Source: JABDIY01 sp963751955 (GTDB lineage: Bacteria > Actinomycetota > Acidimicrobiia > Acidimicrobiales > SZUA-35). Taken from it: DNA of 64,000 nucleotides. Shown here piece after piece: positions 61,794 through 64,000 of the stretch; positions within the stretch are counted from its first letter, which is position 1; the number at the start of each line of letters is the position of its first letter. The stretch is from positions 1-64,000 of the forward strand of contig CAVVWM010000017.1 in assembly GCA_963751955.1 (NCBI GenBank). The letters run 5' to 3'. The notes under the pieces were generated by a model that did not search any database, was not told where the DNA came from, and saw only the letters and a list, made by a program, of their open reading frames with translations. Made by a program: the position numbers and the translations under genes.

Positions 61794-64000
61794 CTAGTTG
61801 TTACTTCGGCCCAGACTCGTGACACGAGGCGGTACAGGATCGGAATCGATCGTTGAGGGCTGGCCGAGGCACTCGGCACGAAGACCGGCTTGCCCGCTAC
61901 CTGTATGCTCCCAGCACGCGGTCAGATTGCCGTCAACACCGTTGGGTGTGAGGCTGATCGACTGACCATTCGCGGGCATGTCGATAGCTCCCTGGTAGGC
62001 CGAATCCCAACCGAATAGCGGCGGTGTGCCGAGTTCACCGCCCGAGCCCCAGGCAACAAAGTCGACAAGCCGGCTCGTCGGATCGAGGACCCACACCTCG
62101 TCGCTGTCGTCAAGCACCCAATTGGATGGGATGCCGCTTTCGAACTGAAGATCAGCCAGCGGTGCATCAACGCCTGCTGCTCCTAGGTGGGTCGATGCCC
62201 AGACCACGGCGTGGCCTCCTGGCGGCAGGATGGACGGCGTGCCGTTCACATCGACCGGAGGAATGAATACATCGAGTGGGTTGGTGTCTGTCTCGCCGAG
62301 GTGTCGGTTGCCGTCCAGAACTCTGAAGTTGGTGAGGTCAACTGCTGTCGGGCCGATGTTGTGTAGTTCAACGAATTCCTCGGGGAAGCCGACGATTGTT
62401 CGCATGAGGACCTCGTTCACGACGATCTGGCCGGCAAAGGGCGATGCAACGTAGAGGTTGTTGTTGTCGGTGCCGGGCGTCGCTTGACGTGCGGTTGGGT
62501 CGGTGTCGATCGTCAACGGAGCGCCAGTGCACTCAGGCCGCCCCCCAGCGTCACCGGACCCGGTAGCTTCCCAGCAGGCGCTGTGGTCGTTGTCTACGCC
62601 GCTGGCGGTCAGGGAGATGCTCTGACCCTCTCCGGCGGCCAGCAGGTTCGCGATGCTATAGGTGTCGTCCCAGATTGTGGATGTCGGAGCTGTGCCGAAG
62701 TCGGCGAACGGTTCCAGACGATCGCCATATTCCATGTAATCGACGACCTCGCCTGCTGAGTCCAAGACGTAGAACTCTTCGCCGTCGTTGTCCACGACGA
62801 GTCCGCCACCAATTGCGAACTCGAGGGCCGCCAAGGGTGCTACCTCTGCGCCTCCCCGTGTCTGAATCCAGATCACGGCATAGCCCCCTACGGGAAGGAT
62901 CGAGGGTCGGGCTAGCTCATCGGAGGCTGGGATTGTGTAGTTGATGTCCACCGGATCGCCAGCTGCGTTGTTCTGGCTTGCCAACGTCCATCCGGTCAAG
63001 TCGATCGGTCCAGCCGACGCGTTGTAAAGCTCCACAAACTCCTCGGTGAAACCGGGCCGCTGCCGGTACAGCACCTCGTTGATCACGATGTCCCCGTACT
63101 GAGGTGAGATCGCCATGCTCACATCGAGCGTGAAGGTCTGAACGTCGTTCAGGGAGCCGTCGTCAACGGTAACCGTCACCGCCGTCGCTCCCAGGGTTCC
63201 GGTTGGGGCAGTGCCACTGATCGTTGCGGTTCCGTCGCCGTTGTCAACCCACGCAGCCCAACCCGGCAGTCCGGTGATGTTGTAGCTCAGTGTCTGGGTA
63301 GGGAGGTCGGCATCGGTGGCGTTGGCGATGAACGAGAAAGGCACGCCGACGTACGCCATGGTGGGATCTGGAATGGCCGCGAGCACGGGCGGAACATTGA
63401 CACCATTGACGGTGATCGTGATCGTTTCGGTGTCGCTGAGGTTGGGAGTTCCGTTGTCGGTGACGACGACGTCGAAGGTGTGTGCGCCGTCCTGGGCTTC
63501 GTTCGGTGTCCAGCTGAAATCACCAGTCATCGGGTCAATCGTTGCGCCGGCCGGAACAGTTCCCGCCAGTGTGAAGGTGAGAGCATCTGCTGGTAGGTCG
63601 CTGTCGGTAGCGGTGGCGGTAAAGGTGAGGAGCACTTCCTCGTCGATAACTTGGGGTCCGATGGCGTCGAGCACGGGGGCCGAATTGACGTCGTTGATGG
63701 TGATGGTGATGGTCTCACCATCGGACAGGTTCGGGGTGCCGTCATCGGTGACCAAGATATCGAAGGTGTAAGAGCCGTCCTGTGACTCGCCCGGTGTCCA
63801 GGTGAAGTCGCCGGTGGTCGGGTCGATCGTGGCGCCGGCGGGAACGGGACCGGAGAGGGTGTAGTTCATCCCGTTAACTGGCAGGTCGCTGTCGGTGGCG
63901 GTAGCGGTGAACGTTATCGCTGTCAGTTCATCGCCGGCTTGGGGTCCGATGGCGTCGAGCACGGGGGCCGAATTGATCTCATTGACGGTGAAGACCACGG
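61794..64000 (-). CDS. Surface protein with Ig-like and lamin-tail domains (N-terminus beyond window)
   Basis: The C-terminal ~735 residues of a secreted protein; the start lies past base 64000. In order: two nearly identical 96-residue Ig-like/cadherin-like modules (APVLDAIGPQ to TITITINDVNS), a diverged third (PPVLAAIPDPTMAYVGVPFS), and two lamin-tail-type domains of about 170-200 residues. Each starts IVINEVLYRQRPGFTEEFVE or IVVNEVLMRTIVGFPEEFVE and ends with a Cys-containing segment (ACWEATGSGDAGGRPEC; ACWEHTGSGQAGLRAEC). Each lamin-tail unit has a putative calcium-type SISL motif. Function is adhesion or surface display by inference. No anchor motif is seen at the C-terminus. Confidence 0.82.
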   Translation of the reverse strand, partial: VVFTVNEINSAPVLDAIGPQAGDELTAITFTATATDSDLPVNGMNYTLSGPVPAGATIDPTTGDFTWTPGESQDGSYTFDILVTDDGTPNLSDGETITITINDVNSAPVLDAIGPQVIDEEVLLTFTATATDSDLPADALTFTLAGTVPAGATIDPMTGDFSWTPNEAQDGAHTFDVVVTDNGTPNLSDTETITITVNGVNVPPVLAAIPDPTMAYVGVPFSFIANATDADLPTQTLSYNITGLPGWAAWVDNGDGTATISGTAPTGTLGATAVTVTVDDGSLNDVQTFTLDVSMAISPQYGDIVINEVLYRQRPGFTEEFVELYNASAGPIDLTGWTLASQNNAAGDPVDINYTIPASDELARPSILPVGGYAVIWIQTRGGAEVAPLAALEFAIGGGLVVDNDGEEFYVLDSAGEVVDYMEYGDRLEPFADFGTAPTSTIWDDTYSIANLLAAGEGQSISLTASGVDNDHSACWEATGSGDAGGRPECTGAPLTIDTDPTARQATPGTDNNNLYVASPFAGQIVVNEVLMRTIVGFPEEFVELHNIGPTAVDLTNFRVLDGNRHLGETDTNPLDVFIPPVDVNGTPSILPPGGHAVVWASTHLGAAGVDAPLADLQFESGIPSNWVLDDSDEVWVLDPTSRLVDFVAWGSGGELGTPPLFGWDSAYQGAIDMPANGQSISLTPNGVDGNLTACWEHTGSGQAGLRAECLGQPSTIDSDPVPPRVTSLGRSNN
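63393..63968 (-). repeat. Two tandem 288-bp repeats coding Ig-like modules
   Basis: Copies at 63681-63968 and 63393-63680 encode 96-residue modules that are identical at most positions and also similar in DNA sequence, for example around GCGTCGAGCACGGGGGCC in each copy. Recent duplication or recombination between modules is likely, and copy number may vary between strains. More copies may continue past the window edge. Confidence 0.8.

Overview
The window looks like a chromosomal segment of a mycothiol-using actinobacterium, most likely outside Streptomyces and Mycobacterium; a member of the Acidimicrobiia would fit, but this is inference. The grounds are a mycothione reductase, the DUF1844-infC-rpmI-rplT-spoU-pheS-pheT string, the ribE-ribBA next to ribH-hisE-hisG arrangement, a DUF222/HNH nuclease, HelD, moderately high GC and frequent GTG/TTG starts. 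No rRNA, tRNA or CRISPR was recognised. Coding density is high and no gene-free stretch exceeds 300 bases.

Layout. 1-6.4 kb: end of an unidentified gene, mycothione reductase, a PAS/degenerate GGDEF protein, a secreted RTX-repeat protein, a HAD phosphatase and a J-domain protein. 6.4-16.9 kb: HelD, then a tightly overlapping chemosensory operon (soluble PAS receptor, CheR, CheA with built-in CheW domain, CheC-like protein, CheB lacking a receiver). It ends in a MscS-type channel fused to a cyclic-nucleotide-binding-like domain and a CheY-like receiver. 16.9-19.4 kb: def-fmt-rsmB. 19.4-25.7 kb, minus strand: a methylmalonate-semialdehyde dehydrogenase and an AGXT2-like transaminase, then serA-serC-DUF1015. 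25.9-31.5 kb: PCuAC copper lipoprotein, MoaB, ribD-ribE-ribBA, and convergent ribH-hisE-hisG. 31.8-34.2 kb: CHASE-GGDEF-EAL protein. 34.3-40.4 kb: DUF1844, translation genes and pheST. 40.4-45.4 kb: a 21-bp hairpin repeat array, a DUF222/HNH nuclease and two secreted proteins that share a C-terminal DUF4214 module (a copper-radical oxidase and an M23-like protein). 45.4-56.1 kb: two divergent operons with four ATP-grasp ligases, two esterases, a GCS2-CBS fusion and an M3 oligopeptidase. 56.1-64 kb: uridine kinase, pyrophosphatase, a PGPGW membrane protein, HrpA helicase and a truncated surface protein with Ig-like and lamin-tail modules.

Two systems stand out. First, the chemosensory operon has only one receiver domain, and it is covalently joined to an ion channel. 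This suggests a CheA-controlled channel rather than, or in addition to, a flagellar output. Second, the ATP-grasp/GCS2/esterase cluster looks like a pathway for an undescribed peptide-like metabolite.

Six recognisable genes (mtr, the MCP, the AGXT2-like transaminase, infC, rplT, gcs2) each need one single-base frame correction. Because rplT and infC should be essential, most of these are probably errors in the sequence; protein ends drawn across them are reconstructions.
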